64,000 bases of DNA. It comes from Benincasa hispida (Eukaryota; Streptophyta; Magnoliopsida; Cucurbitales; Cucurbitaceae). The position numbers and the translations under genes are program-made. This document shows, one piece after another, positions 46,723-57,672 of this stretch; within the stretch, counting starts at the first letter, position 1, and the number at the start of each line of letters is the position of its first letter. The stretch covers positions 27,344,866 to 27,408,865 of the forward strand of contig NC_052350.1 in the NCBI RefSeq assembly GCF_009727055.1, written 5' to 3'. Under the pieces are notes generated by a model. That model was not told where the DNA came from and did not search any database. It saw only the letters and a list, made by a program, of their open reading frames with translations.

Positions 46723-48375
46723 TGCATCTGAGTCGACCTTGGAGAGATTTTGGATGCCTATAAATAGGGCCAAGGACTTCTTTTCATATCACAATTCAAA
46801 AGACATTAAGAAGAGTGGGAAAGCTGAGTAAACATTGCGTTGATAGCAAAATCCGTGCGTTGATCATAAAGCTTCAAGGGGGACGCAGTAGACAGTGAAG
46901 TCTAGAAACAGAATCAACTTGGGACGAGAAGTTCTCCCAGTATACTTGTGCGTTTAGAGTGATTTCAAAGCCACCTGAAAGCTCTACAATTCTAGTTTTC
47001 AGGGTAGGGCTGCCAAAGAAGAAGCTCTAAGGGATCAGGCTGTTGGGTAAGCTTGGGCCAGTCTTGAAGATTTTTAGATTCCGGCCAAACCAATAAAAGT
47101 TCTCAGCTCAGATTTTAGTGTAAGCTGCCTGAGATATTTTAGAACATGTTTGCAGAAGGAAGTATCTTAAAACAAGGCTTCGAACTGTGAGTAATCTGAG
47201 TTTTAAATTGAATATGGATTTTAGGGGTGTAAAAGGGAGCCCGAGGTAAACAAGGAACTTCTAGAGTGAAAAGTTCCTAGACAACAAGGTGAGTGACTAA
47301 AATATTTACGATGTTTTAAAGAAATCATGTTTTAAAGAAAGATTATTCTCATGCCAGCTAGTTTTACAAAGTAATTTCCAAGAAAACCACGAGTTATGTT
47401 TTAAACGCATGCATGTATGAAAAGTTTATTGAAAAGCTACTATGTGTGTTAAATACACCCAACATGCGTTAGTATCTTTAAAGACATGTTGTATATGTGT
47501 TATACTTTACATGCTTTAAAGAGAAAGTCATTTATGACTAGTTTTACTTAAAACATGATACCGAAGGACATTTGAGAAGGTATCCGACCAACTTGATACC
47601 GAAGGACATTTGAGAAGGTATCTTAGCAGCTCGATACTAAAGGACAAGTTTTGAGAAGGTATTTGAGCAGAAGTACCTAAGGTATGACGGTACTCAGTAT
47701 GGCCACGTGCACGTATGTAGTTGAAGTCAGAGATTAAGCAAAAGGGTTCTTATTTAACTAGCAGTTGGTGTTGAGATTTAACCGCAGTAGGGTTATTCTC
47801 AACTAAGAAATAGTTTTAATGTTTTCTGATAAGAACAACTTTATATGTTTTATGCTTGGATAATGTTTATACTACAGTACAAGGTTACTGTAGAAGTTTA
47901 TATTTCAGTTTAATCTCTTGAGAATTTTGCATGAGAATCAGTTATCTTTCTTAAATCACTCACTGGGCTAGTAGGCTCACCCCGTTTTCAAATGTTTTCC
48001 TTTCCCCCAGGTAGCGGTCAAATTCTCAGGAGATAGCTCTGCATCTGCTCTGCCACTAAAAGGACAAAGATATTGTAACCCGTCTCTTTAGGTGGTTACT
48101 GTAAATATTGTACACATGTTACAGTTGTTCATATAGGGACTAGGGTTTTGTGCATCGGGACTTGTGAAAAATAGTGATGTAATTACTCTAAACATTTTAT
48201 GTTTTTAATTAATAAATTTTTTGCCTACAAGGCATCCGTTGTATATGAGTTATATGTTGGTATCAGAGTTATTCCGCAAGAATTATTAGGCAGTAAGTGT
48301 CAACAAAAGGGTTGATAACTACTGCAGTCATGTCCTTTCCTAGGCTCACAGGGTAGTCTGGGACGGGGTGTGACA
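46723..48375 (+). repeat. Gypsy LTR, forward copy 4 (right end of block, 5'-truncated)
   Basis: Starts about 1 kb into the LTR (GTCGACCTTGGAGAG at 46732). It has TATAAATAG at 46759, the tandem region 47560-47670 and a PBS-like TGGTATCAGAG at 48258-48268. It ends GGGACGGGGTGTGACA at 48375, followed by the GTGTG duplication, so this is a genuine outer LTR end. Confidence 0.87.
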
Positions 48376-49720
48376 GTGTGAGCATGTAGAAGATGGGTAA
48401 TGAAAAAACTCATTTTTCCATTTGTGCATGTTTTTCAACTTTTCAATTTTCTAAAAATCAAATAAGATTTCAAAATTCAATTTTGATTTTAAAACTAAAA
48501 ACATTACTAATTTTCTAATAAAATTAATAAATAATTATTTATATAATTCTAATTAATTTAATATCAAATATTAAATTAATTTTTACACAAATCCATCTTC
48601 ATATATTTAAATCATATTTAATTCTCCTATACCGTTTATTCTAATTTGAACGCTTCAAATTAATTTCTCAAGCTACTCTAAAGCTTATCCATTTATCAGC
48701 TAGTAGGGGGACCTCGCGGACCTACAGATCATGGTCTCCAACAATCCGAGATTAATCGGCTAAACTCATTAGACTGATCTAACCCTCATTCGTTAACTAA
48801 TGGGTCACTCCACTATAGCCCATAGTTGAACTCCCCTCATTATAGATATATTATGTCCACTTTATATAACCATAATCAGTAAGTCGATCCTTCACAGGTT
48901 GTTCGTAATCACAGCTGGGTCAAGATAATCGTTTTACCCCTGTGAATACATCTTGTTCCTTAAGTTCCCACTAACCCTCTAATGAACAATTTTGATTCAT
49001 AAACCCTATGAATCAAATCCTTTCTCTATCATGAGAAGGCGGGGCCCCAATTGTTCAAGATCTGAAATCAGTACTTAAGAGAATAACCTATCTGCTAACC
49101 CTAAATCGGGTAGGAGTGAATTCCATCTTGCAGGGCTATGTCCCCAGCTATTCACCCGGTCTTATCCCTAAAATGGGGAGGCTTATTGAGCAGTACTATT
49201 GAACTACTCTCATCGTTTGCAGATTAAAGGATAATCCCAAACAAACAGGAGTTCATAGCTAGCTCAGGATTAAGATTGAGATAACCTAGGTTATTTAGAA
49301 AAAGAAGTAGTCAATTTTAATAGTAAACGGTCATTATAAAGAAATGTGACTATTTTCGTGGTCCAGTCTATATGCAAACTCATTGCATAGGATGCCCCCA
49401 CTCACATGTCTCAATATGAATGATCCGTGGATCACATCGTTTGTAGCACTTTACAACTCTTTGTAACAACTACGAAGTGGGCCGTATCTAATAGTGTTAC
49501 CAGGATGAGATATCAAATTTCATCCATATACTTATTAGACCATTTATGCTATATACTGTTAACTTGATCCTGTTTATGTCACTACATAAAGTTACAGTAT
49601 TCAGGCTATATCCATGGATATGTTTATTGGATTTTCATAATAGAATGCAAAATCAGCAACTTGTTTTATTGATAAATAGAATGTTTAACACGAACTATGA
49701 ATTCTAGGACATTCCCAACA
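48376..49720 (-). repeat. Copia-4 3' LTR, inner piece
   Basis: Continues the LTR left at 23171 and ends TCCCAACA at 49720 (minus-strand TGTTGGGA), next to the polypurine tract CAAGTGGGAGAT (minus, 49721-49732). It is highly similar to the 5' LTR at 61635-62981. AT-rich 48440-48640. No genes. Confidence 0.87.
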
Positions 49721-49799
49721 ATCTCCCACTTGGACTAAAACTCTAGTGAGAACAAATATATACAATATAATGTTGAGAAACATAATGGGAAAATACAAT

Positions 49800-50580
49800 A
49801 AACTAGGGCATCCATAATACCATAGATATTCTCCCACTTGCCCTAGATTACACTACTTGGACACTTTAATCGAGAGGGCCTTTGTAAATGGATCAACAAG
49901 GTTGTCTTCAGATGCAATCTTTATGACGATCATATCTCCTTTGTGCACTATCTCCTGGATGAGATGGTACTTTCTTTCAATGTGTTTTCCACGTTTGTGA
50001 CTCTTTGGTTCTTTTGAGTTGGAAACAACACCACCATTGTCAAAATACAGTGTGATAGGCAGGTGCATATCTGGAACTACTTCCAAATCAACCAAGAATT
50101 TGCGTAGCCACACTGCTTCTTTAGCAGTTTCACATGCAACCACTTATTCTGCTTCCATTGTGGAGTCAGCGATACAACTTTGCTTAATGCTTCTCCAAAC
50201 TATAGCTCCTTCGTTAAGAGTGAAAACTGATCCCGAAGTAGATTTCCTGGAATCTACGTCAGTCTGAAAATCAAAATCAATGTATCCTATAAGGATCAAA
50301 TCCTTAGGTCCATACACAAGCATATAGTCCCTCGTTCTCCTTAGATACTTGAGGATGCTTTTTACAGCAGTCCAATGACTATGTCCTAGATTGGATTGGA
50401 ACCTGCTGATGATTCCAACTACAAAGCATATGTCAGGGCATGTACACAACATGGCATACATCAAACTCCCAACTGAGATGCGTTTGGATTTCTTGTCATT
50501 TCCTCAACATCTTGAGGTGTTTTAGGACATTGTTCCTTCGAAAAATGAATTCCATGTCTAAAAAGTAGATGCCTGAGATA
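49800..50580 (-). pseudogene. pol: Copia-4 RNase H
   Basis: Two open minus segments. 50144-50464 (MMYAMLCTCPDICFVVG, LKYLRRTRDYMLVY, SGSVFTLNEGAIVWRSIKQSCIADSTMEAE) and 49853-50143 (the rest: KEAVWLRKFL, DNGGVVSNSKEPKSH, KHIERKYH, NLVDPFTKAL) are contiguous but separated by a stop between MEAE and the next block. The expected GLGL end is truncated after AL. Confidence 0.84.
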
Positions 50581-50584
50581 GTGC

Positions 50585-51584
50585 TCATGTTCTATTCTTT
50601 TGATTCTGAAAGATTTGTATTCCTAGAACATACTGAGCATCACCCAAATCTTTCATTTGGAACTGTGTCGCTAACCATCTCTTTACGTCAGCAAGGAAAC
50701 TTGTCTCATTCCCAATGAGCAAGATATAATCGACATAAAGAACTAAGAACGCCACAGTCTTGTTGACTATCTTCTTATGCACACAAGTTTCGTCAACATT
50801 CTGTTCAAAGCCATAAGATTTGATCGCGGTGTCAAACCTTATATTCCAGGATCTGAATGCTTGTTTCAATCCATAAATCGATCGAATAAGCTTACAGACT
50901 TTCTGTTCCTATCCTTTTTTTCGTTGAACCCTTCTAGTTGAGACATAAAAATACTTTCATTAAGATAGCCATTCAAAAAAGCTGTCTTGGCATCCATTTG
51001 CCATATTTCATAGTCATAATATGTGCCAATAGAAAGACGTATTCTTATTGACTTTATTATGGCAACAGGAGAAAAATTTTCTTCATAATCAACTCCTTCT
51101 CTTTGGGTAAAACCTTTTGCCATGAGTCTGGCTTTATAGGTATGCACCTTGCTAGTTTGGTCTCGTTTCCTCTTGTAGATCCATTTGCAACCTATAAGTA
51201 TAACCCCATATGGTTGATCTACAAGTTCCCGGACAGAGTTGAAGTACATAGACTCCATTTCATCGTCTATGGCTTTTTCCACTGTTCCTTGCCAATATCT
51301 TCCATTGCCTTCTTAAAGGTTAATGGATCCTCCAAACCATCATCCTGTATGATATTTTGAGTTTCTGTTAAACCCATATAGCATTCAGGTTTTTTAATAA
51401 ACCTCCCACTACGTCGAGGCATCCTCAACTCTTGAGATGGACGTGACAGGACAACAACAGTTTTTGATGGACCTACTTGATCAACAACTCTTGTTGATGT
51501 TTCTGTAGCATCTTTAGTCATTTCTTGCAATATTAGTTTACTGCGAGGTAGATGATTTTTAATATGATCCTCTTCCAAGAACAC
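50585..51584 (-). pseudogene. pol: Copia-4 reverse transcriptase with mutated active site
   Basis: 51267-51584 is the linker (SRPSQELRMPRRSGR) and RT start. 50866-51282 holds the finger/palm (CKWIYKRKRD, YKARLMAKGFTQREGVDYEENFSPV, DAKTAFLNGYL). 50585-50869 holds the palm end. The catalytic motif reads Tyr-Val-Asp-Tyr at 50726-50737 instead of YVDD, which would abolish metal binding. Shifts at about 50870 and 51275 break the frame. Confidence 0.86.
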
Positions 51585-51589
51585 AACGT

Positions 51590-52358
51590 TTTTGTCAATA
51601 CAAATACTTTATCTTCTTAAGGATTATAAAACAATCCTCCTTTTGTTTCTGTGGGGTATCCTACAACTAGGCATAATTTCGAACGTGTTTCCAATTTCTT
51701 AGGATTTTGTACCAACACGTGTGCTAGACAACCCCAAATACGGAAATGACGTAAACTTGTTTTGCATCCTTTCCATAATTCATATGGTATTTCCAAAACA
51801 CTTTTTGATGGAACAACATTAAATACTACAGTCTGTAATGCATACCCCCAAAAGGATTTAGGTAACTGAGCATAACTCATCATAGACCGAACCATGTCCA
51901 ACAAAGTTCGATTTCTCCTTTTTGCAACATCATTTTGCTGTGGTGTTCTATGTGTTGTGAGTTGGGATTGAATTCCATGATCTACTAGATAGTTCTGGAA
52001 TTGCAATCCATATACTCACCACATTGATCAAATCAAAGTGTTTTTATTCTTTTACTTAACAGATTTTTCAGTCTCAGCCTTAAATTCTTTGAACTTTTCA
52101 AGAGTTTCAGACTTATGACTGATTAAGTAAATGTAGCTATATCTAGAGTAATCATTAATAAAACTGACGAAATACTGATAACCTCCTCGAGCTTTAACAT
52201 TCATCGAACCACATAGGTCTAAATGTATAAGTTCAAGAGGCTCTTTGGCACGAAGACCTTTATCAGAAAAAAGATCTTTTAGTCATTCATTTTTCCCTCA
52301 AGACATGATTCACACGGAGGTAGAGAACTGTCTTCTAACTAATTTAGATGACCGTTTT
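51590..52358 (-). pseudogene. pol: Copia-4 integrase, catalytic Glu replaced
   Basis: 51617-52006 holds FQNYLVDHGI, PQQNDVAKRRNRTLLD, LPKSFWGYA, PSKSVLEIPYELW and the WGCLAHVLVQNPKKL block. In the block that normally reads NGVSERRN the catalytic Glu is Lys (NDVAKRRN). The region with the first two Asp residues (52010-52300) is recognisable but in broken frames. Inactive twice over. Confidence 0.82.
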
Positions 52359-52981
52359 TTACCAATCTCTCAATCCTATTGAGATTAATGTGACCAAGTT
52401 TGGGTGCCAAAGATAGGCATTAGGGGAAATTTTCCCCTTCTTATTATGAGTCTCAGCTGTTTTAAACATCTCTATATTTAAAATGGCTCTTTCTTCAGTT
52501 GGTTTTAATATGTACAAGTTATTTTCAAGTCTTGCAGAACAAATATGAAGACCTCTTGAATAAATTAACACTTCATTACATTCAAAAGATATACTGTATA
52601 TATTTTCTAGTAGACATAAAATGGAGATCAAGTTTCTTTTCATTTTAGGTACATAAATACATTCCTAAGTAAGATGAATGAGTCTCCAAAAAACAACTTG
52701 GCATCTCCCATTGCTGCAGCTGAAATGACTTCACCCGTTCCCACCTTGAAAGTCATCTCTTGTTCAGAAAGTCCTCTCCAAGAACTAGTTTCCTGAAGAA
52801 AAGTGCAAACATGATTAGTGGCGCCTGAATCCAAAATCCAGGTAAGGTGAGAATTCTCCACTAGACATGTTTCAACAACTAGTAAATCAGATTTACCTTG
52901 TTTTTTCTTTTCTGCTTTCTTCTTAGCCAAATACTTTGGGCAGTTTCGTTTCTAGTGCCCAACTTTTCAACAATGGCAACA
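52359..52981 (-). pseudogene. pol: Copia-4 zinc knuckle, protease and GAG-pre-integrase
   Basis: 52640-52930 encodes a Lys-rich linker, LTWILDSGATNHVC (protease active site intact) and the MTFKVGTGEVISA block. 52359-52643 continues with MKRNLISILCLLEN and ends in the GAG-pre-integrase domain (AYLWHPNLV, with one of the two His changed). The knuckle at 52937-52981 keeps all of CX2CX4HX4C but has two stops inside it (TGA and TAG). Confidence 0.82.
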
Positions 52982-53291
52982 TTTTTCTTTGGGAGTTTTG
53001 TTTTTCTTAACAGTGGCTTTCTTTTTCCCTTTTTATTTCTTCTTCATTTGTACGGTTTTGTCTTTAGAAGAAGAAGGACCAGACTTCATATCATCAGTGG
53101 GTTTCGCTCCTAACGTAGACCCCTTATAAAACTTCTTTGGTTTTGAAATAACATTTATTTCTTTTTCCTTCAGTTTCATCATTGATTGATAAGTCTGTAA
53201 CTCATTCAACAAAACTGTCAAATTATAAGTGATTTTGTTCATAACAGTATTTCTTCTGAATGACAGATAACTCTCCATGAGAGATTTTAAT
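52982..53291 (-). pseudogene. gag: Copia-4 gag, C-terminal part
   Basis: Reads LKSLMESYLSFRRN, then TVMNKITYNLTVLLNELQTYQS, then a basic tail up to the knuckle. The upstream gag continues at 55148 on the other side of a solo LTR. A 140-codon frame at 53033-53455 fuses this gag to LTR sequence and is not a real start. Confidence 0.82.
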
Positions 53292-55147
53292 TGTAGGATT
53301 GTATCAACAGCAGCAGAAGCACAAGGATCATCTAAGCATTCAAATTCACTAATTTTGGCATAATATAAAGCATGATTCTGTAGAAAAATGGGTTTGAAGA
53401 CATACCTCTTGTAGAACTTCTTCAAAGTTTCTTCTCCAGCTGCAATCTTCTCCATATCTTGTTGTAGAAAACCTCAAGATCTTCCCCACTATTCTCTTGG
53501 TGCTCTAGATTGAGTTGTGGGACTCAAAACAAGCTTGAATCAAGGGATGAAGAAAAAAAACTTACTGCAGCAACCTATGTTGAAGAACCTTTCTTCAAAC
53601 CGAATTTTCTCTCATAATTTTGTAGATTGCATGCCGATTTTCACTCTAATCTTCTCATTATATTGCAGATCAACATGCAAAGAGAAGAGCTGCATGAGTT
53701 GAGGCTCATGCTTGGAGAAGACAAGCAAATGGTTGCTTCATGTGTGAGCTACTTCAAAGATGGATAATGAAAAACCCCATTTTTCCATTTGTATTTTAGT
53801 TTTCTTTTCTTTTTTCAATTTTATCTAAAAATCAATTTTTTATTTAAAAAATTTATTTGATTTTAAAAATGAAAAATTAATTAATTTCATAAATTAATTA
53901 TTAAATAAAACTTAATTAATTTAATTATCCAAATATTTAATTAATTTAACACATATCCATCTTTTATATATTTAAATCATATTTAAAATATAAATTCTCC
54001 TATTCCATTTAATTCTAAAATTAAACATAATTATATCTCATATAATCACTAATTTTCTTAATTCTAATTGAAGGTTTCAAATTAACTTATCACGCTATTC
54101 TAGACTAGTCCGTAACGAGCTAATAGGGGACCTCGCAGACCTACAGATCATGGGGCTTCAACGATTCGAGATTTTAATTGGCTAAACTCATTAGACCAAA
54201 TTAATCTCCATTTTTTTAACTAATTGGTCACTCCACTAAAGCCCGTAATTGCACTCTCCTCACGTAGATATATTATGTCCACATGATTTAACCATAATCA
54301 GCAAGTCGACCCTTCACGGGTTGTTCGTAATAACGGCTGGGTCAAATATATGTTTTACCCCCGAGATTACGTCTTATTCCTCAAAGTCCCTACTGATCCT
54401 CTAATGAACAATTTGTTTGTGATCCAATCACCAAACCAAACTCTCTCAGCCTAGTGAGAGGGTGGGGCCCCTTGTTCAAGACCTGGATTCAGTACTTGAG
54501 AGAACAATCTTTCTCCTATCCCTAAATCGGGTAGGTGTGAACTCTGTCTTGCAGCCTATGTCCCCAGCTATCTATCCGGTCTTACCCCTGAAATGGAAGT
54601 CTTATTGAGCCAGTGTTGTTGAGCCAACCCTCAACTATGCAAATCTAAGGGCAATCCCGAATAAACAGGAGTTCATAGTTAGCTCAAGATTAAGATCAAG
54701 TTACCTAGGTCATCTAGGTGAAATAGTCAGTCTTAAATAGTAAACAGCGTTATAAAGTAAGAGTGACATATTTCTTGGTCCTGATCTTATACAAACTCAT
54801 TACATAGGACGTCCCCACTCCTCTTGTCATAACATGTACGAATTAGACATCATATGTAGCACTTTACAACTCTTTGTAACAACTACAGAGTAGGCCGCAT
54901 CCAATGGTGTTACCAGAATAAGGTACCCAACCTCATTCATGTACCATAGATCATTTTGACTATTTACTCGAACCCGATCCAGTCTTATGTCTCCACATAA
55001 AGTTCAAGTACTCATACAATAGTTATGGGTCTTAGTTTATTGGATTTAGACTTTCATACAATTTATAAGATCAATAACAAGTATATTAATAATAGAAAAT
55101 GTTTATCATTTTACAAACTGCGAGTTTTTAGGACATAAAACCCAACA
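53292..55147 (-). mobile_element. Copia solo LTR inside Copia-4 gag (1.86 kb)
   Basis: Bounded by TGTAGGATTGTATCAAC at 53292 and AACCCAACA at 55147 (minus-strand TGTTGGGTT ... ACA), the same LTR family as Copia-3 and Copia-4. Flanks TTAAT (53287-53291) and CTAAT (55148-55152) agree at 4 of 5 positions, and gag resumes in frame across the site (QVSMIL | KSLMES). Loss of one LTR and the interior by recombination is the usual origin. Confidence 0.85.
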
Positions 55148-55533
55148 CTAATATCATGCTTACTTGACTCGTCTCATCTATCATCACCTCATGAGTCTCC
55201 GCAACATTAAAATGAACCATCATATCGAGAACATGTTATCTTACGTTGGTTCTATCTTTCATGCGCGTAACGTAGACATACTTAACAGCTTCATGTCTAA
55301 CAGAAGATGACGGTTTCCCGAACATCTCCTGTAATTATGCCATTATCTCACGGGTGGTGAGGATGACCTCATGTTATTGAGTACATCACTAAGATATTGG
55401 CCCGAGCTTTCTCATTTGCCCTCACCCATCTATCATAGATGTCCTGAACATTTCGGTTGGCTGTTGAACTGGGAACTGGAGGACATTCCTCCATCAACAA
55501 AAACCTCAGATCGTCTACAACTAATATCGTATT
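55148..55533 (-). pseudogene. gag: Copia-4 gag, middle part
   Basis: Minus frames give DDLRF, MEECPPVPSS, then NRNVQDIYDRWVRANEKAR, FGKPSSSVRHEAVKYVY and MMVHFNVAE, TSQVSM, joining the gag parts on either side. Shifts occur near 55370. An 88-codon plus frame at 55371-55637 is a shadow crossing into the LTR. Confidence 0.8.
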
Positions 55534-57589
55534 TGTCACACCCCCTCCCAGATTACCCTTTTAATCTGGAAGAGGATATGACCGTGGTAGTTACTAGCCC
55601 TACTGCTAGCAACCACCACCCAAGCCTTCTAATCTAAATACCAACCTACTGAAAACATTAATAATATACGCATACAACAAACCTCCTTTAAGGTTCTACA
55701 AAGATTACATAAATACATGCATACAGCCAAGACATTACTTTTATAGAAAAATATTCATAGATGGCCCAAACATTTCTAAAGAAGCCCTAGTCCCTCTCGA
55801 AACATGTGTACATAAATAGGTCATCAACCTAAGTCTTCTTAATCAGCCGAGTCTTTCGTGGCAAGCAGCAGCAGGAATTAACCTTGAGAAAACTGATCGC
55901 TACCTGAGAAGGGAAAACACAGAGGTTCTATGAGCTTAAAGCCCAATGAGTGGCTATAACATCGTATAGCATTGTGCATTATATTACTATAAACATGTAA
56001 ATATATTAATGAGTGTTTCAAGCAATTGTCGCTAAATGTAGCTTTACACCATTCTTAGATATCATCAAACATCATTATTTCCTAGTTGAGAACGAGCCTA
56101 AATGACCTAGCTCCCAACGTTTATTACCGACCAAGCGACCTATATTTTGGCCTCTCATTCAGAACTGCCTACGTGCACGTGGCCATACTAAGTACCATCA
56201 TATCTTAGGTACTTCTGCTCAGATACCTTCTCAAATTTGTCCTTCGATATCGAGCTACTAAGATACCTTCTCAAACGTCCTTCAGTATCAAATTGGCCAG
56301 ATACCTTTTCAAATGTCCTTCGGTATCAAATTGGCCAGGTACCTTCTCAAATGTCCTTTGGTACTAAATTGGTTAGATACCTTTTCAAATATCCTTCGAT
56401 ATCAAATGTGTATTTTGTAACATCAAATTAAGTTCCATTGCCTAGTATTTACACAAGAACTATTCCATTGCCACTCATTTACACAAGATCTCATTCTCCC
56501 ATAGCCTTCCTCTAGGAAGCATATATCAAAATTAGAACATAGCTTTTGTAATGGTTACACGACATACCTTGGCCTGTGTTACACACATACAAGCAGGAAA
56601 CATGCATTAAGTTATTCTCCCACCATTTGTTGCTTGAAGAAGTATAATTTCATGATTAATGTCACTGTGCTTTACTTGATTATATATGCATGAGTAATGA
56701 AAACCTTAAGTTTACTTAGTCACTCACCGCTCGTCAGGCTCTTAATAGTTTGTACGCTTCCTCTAGCTCTTCTTGGCCTGAAAAGATATAATTCCCGATT
56801 AAACTACTTAGAACTCTTAGTAAAATAACTCAATTAATTCATTTATTAAAAGAACTTTCATTAACACAGATAGCTTTATTGGCGAGATCCCCCTGAGCGA
56901 TGCTAGCGAGATTTCCTTTTAGAGCAAGATTGGTGAGATTCTCTAGAGTGATACCAGTGAGATTTCCTCTATAGGTGAGATCCTCATCCCCTCATCTCAC
57001 TATAACTCCCACGGTGAATTGGTTGTTTGCAACCCAAGCAGTTGTCTGCTTATTCACCGTTTCCCTGTTACAACTTTAAAAATTCATCACTCAAAATTCA
57101 GAGCTCTTTTCAAGAAACTTCCTTCTACAAACTTGTTTAGAATTGAGTATATTTCTTACCTTAAAATTTCAGCCAAGAATTCCTTCTAGTTTGGCCTGGA
57201 ACTTCCAATCTTCACCTCGAGCTCTGATTAACCCAAGATTCTGCCTCCTCTGTTCTTTCTTCACTTCTTGTTCTTTTTCTTGTGCAAACTTCCTCCAGCA
57301 AGATAACCTCGCAAACTAGCTTCTCTCAATTTTCGAATGGCACTGATTTTACTAAAATTTGCTCATGTCAATTGCCGAAACTATATTTTTGATGTTCTTC
57401 TTCCAAAAACTTCCCACTGCCTCCAGAGTTCAAGGATTAACTGCCACGTCACCCCTCACTTAGTATATTTTTCCTTCCCTTCCATCATACTCCTACAGAC
57501 AAACATGAATTGCTACTTAATAAATATATAATATGACATTCCTTTGGCTAAACATGCTTATCTAGGAAACCTAGAGTTCGGGGTTTACA
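55534..57589 (-). mobile_element. Gypsy-type solo LTR inside Copia-4 gag (2.06 kb)
   Basis: Bounded by TGTCACACCCC at 55534 and GGGTTTACA at 57589, in minus orientation (TGTAAACCC ... GGTGTGACA). Perfect GTATT duplication at 55529-55533 and 57590-57594. It shares with the block's gypsy LTR the terminal GGGGTGTGACA and the tandem GATACCTTCTCAAATGTCC repeat (56215-56405, about five 38-base units), but otherwise differs, so it is another subfamily. Frames at 56237-56431 and 57337-57531 are not genes. Confidence 0.9.
56215..56405. repeat. 38-base tandem repeat in the solo LTR
   Basis: About five units beginning GATACCTTCTCAAATGTCC and ending near ATCAAATTGGCCA. A homologous array of two to four units occurs in every gypsy LTR of the block (reverse complement around GAAGGACATTTGAGAAGG at 24965, 37735, 44010 and 47565). 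Confidence 0.82.
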
Positions 57590-57672
57590 GTATTGATGTT
57601 TGATTTTCAGTTCGAATATCCCTCTCCATTAAATTTATCAGAAGCTAGCAATTGTATGATTGAGTTCGACAT
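57590..57672 (-). pseudogene. gag: Copia-4 gag start
   Basis: The minus-strand ATG at 57672 begins MSNSIIQLLASDKFNG, the copia gag N-terminus. A TGA stands in place of the conserved Trp near 57610. The solo LTR interrupts within the SNINT block. This is the best-defined gag start in the window, and it fixes the leader length. Confidence 0.83.

Noticed and set aside
55371..55637. An 88-codon plus frame
   Set aside because: Crosses from antisense gag into a solo LTR. Chance opening.
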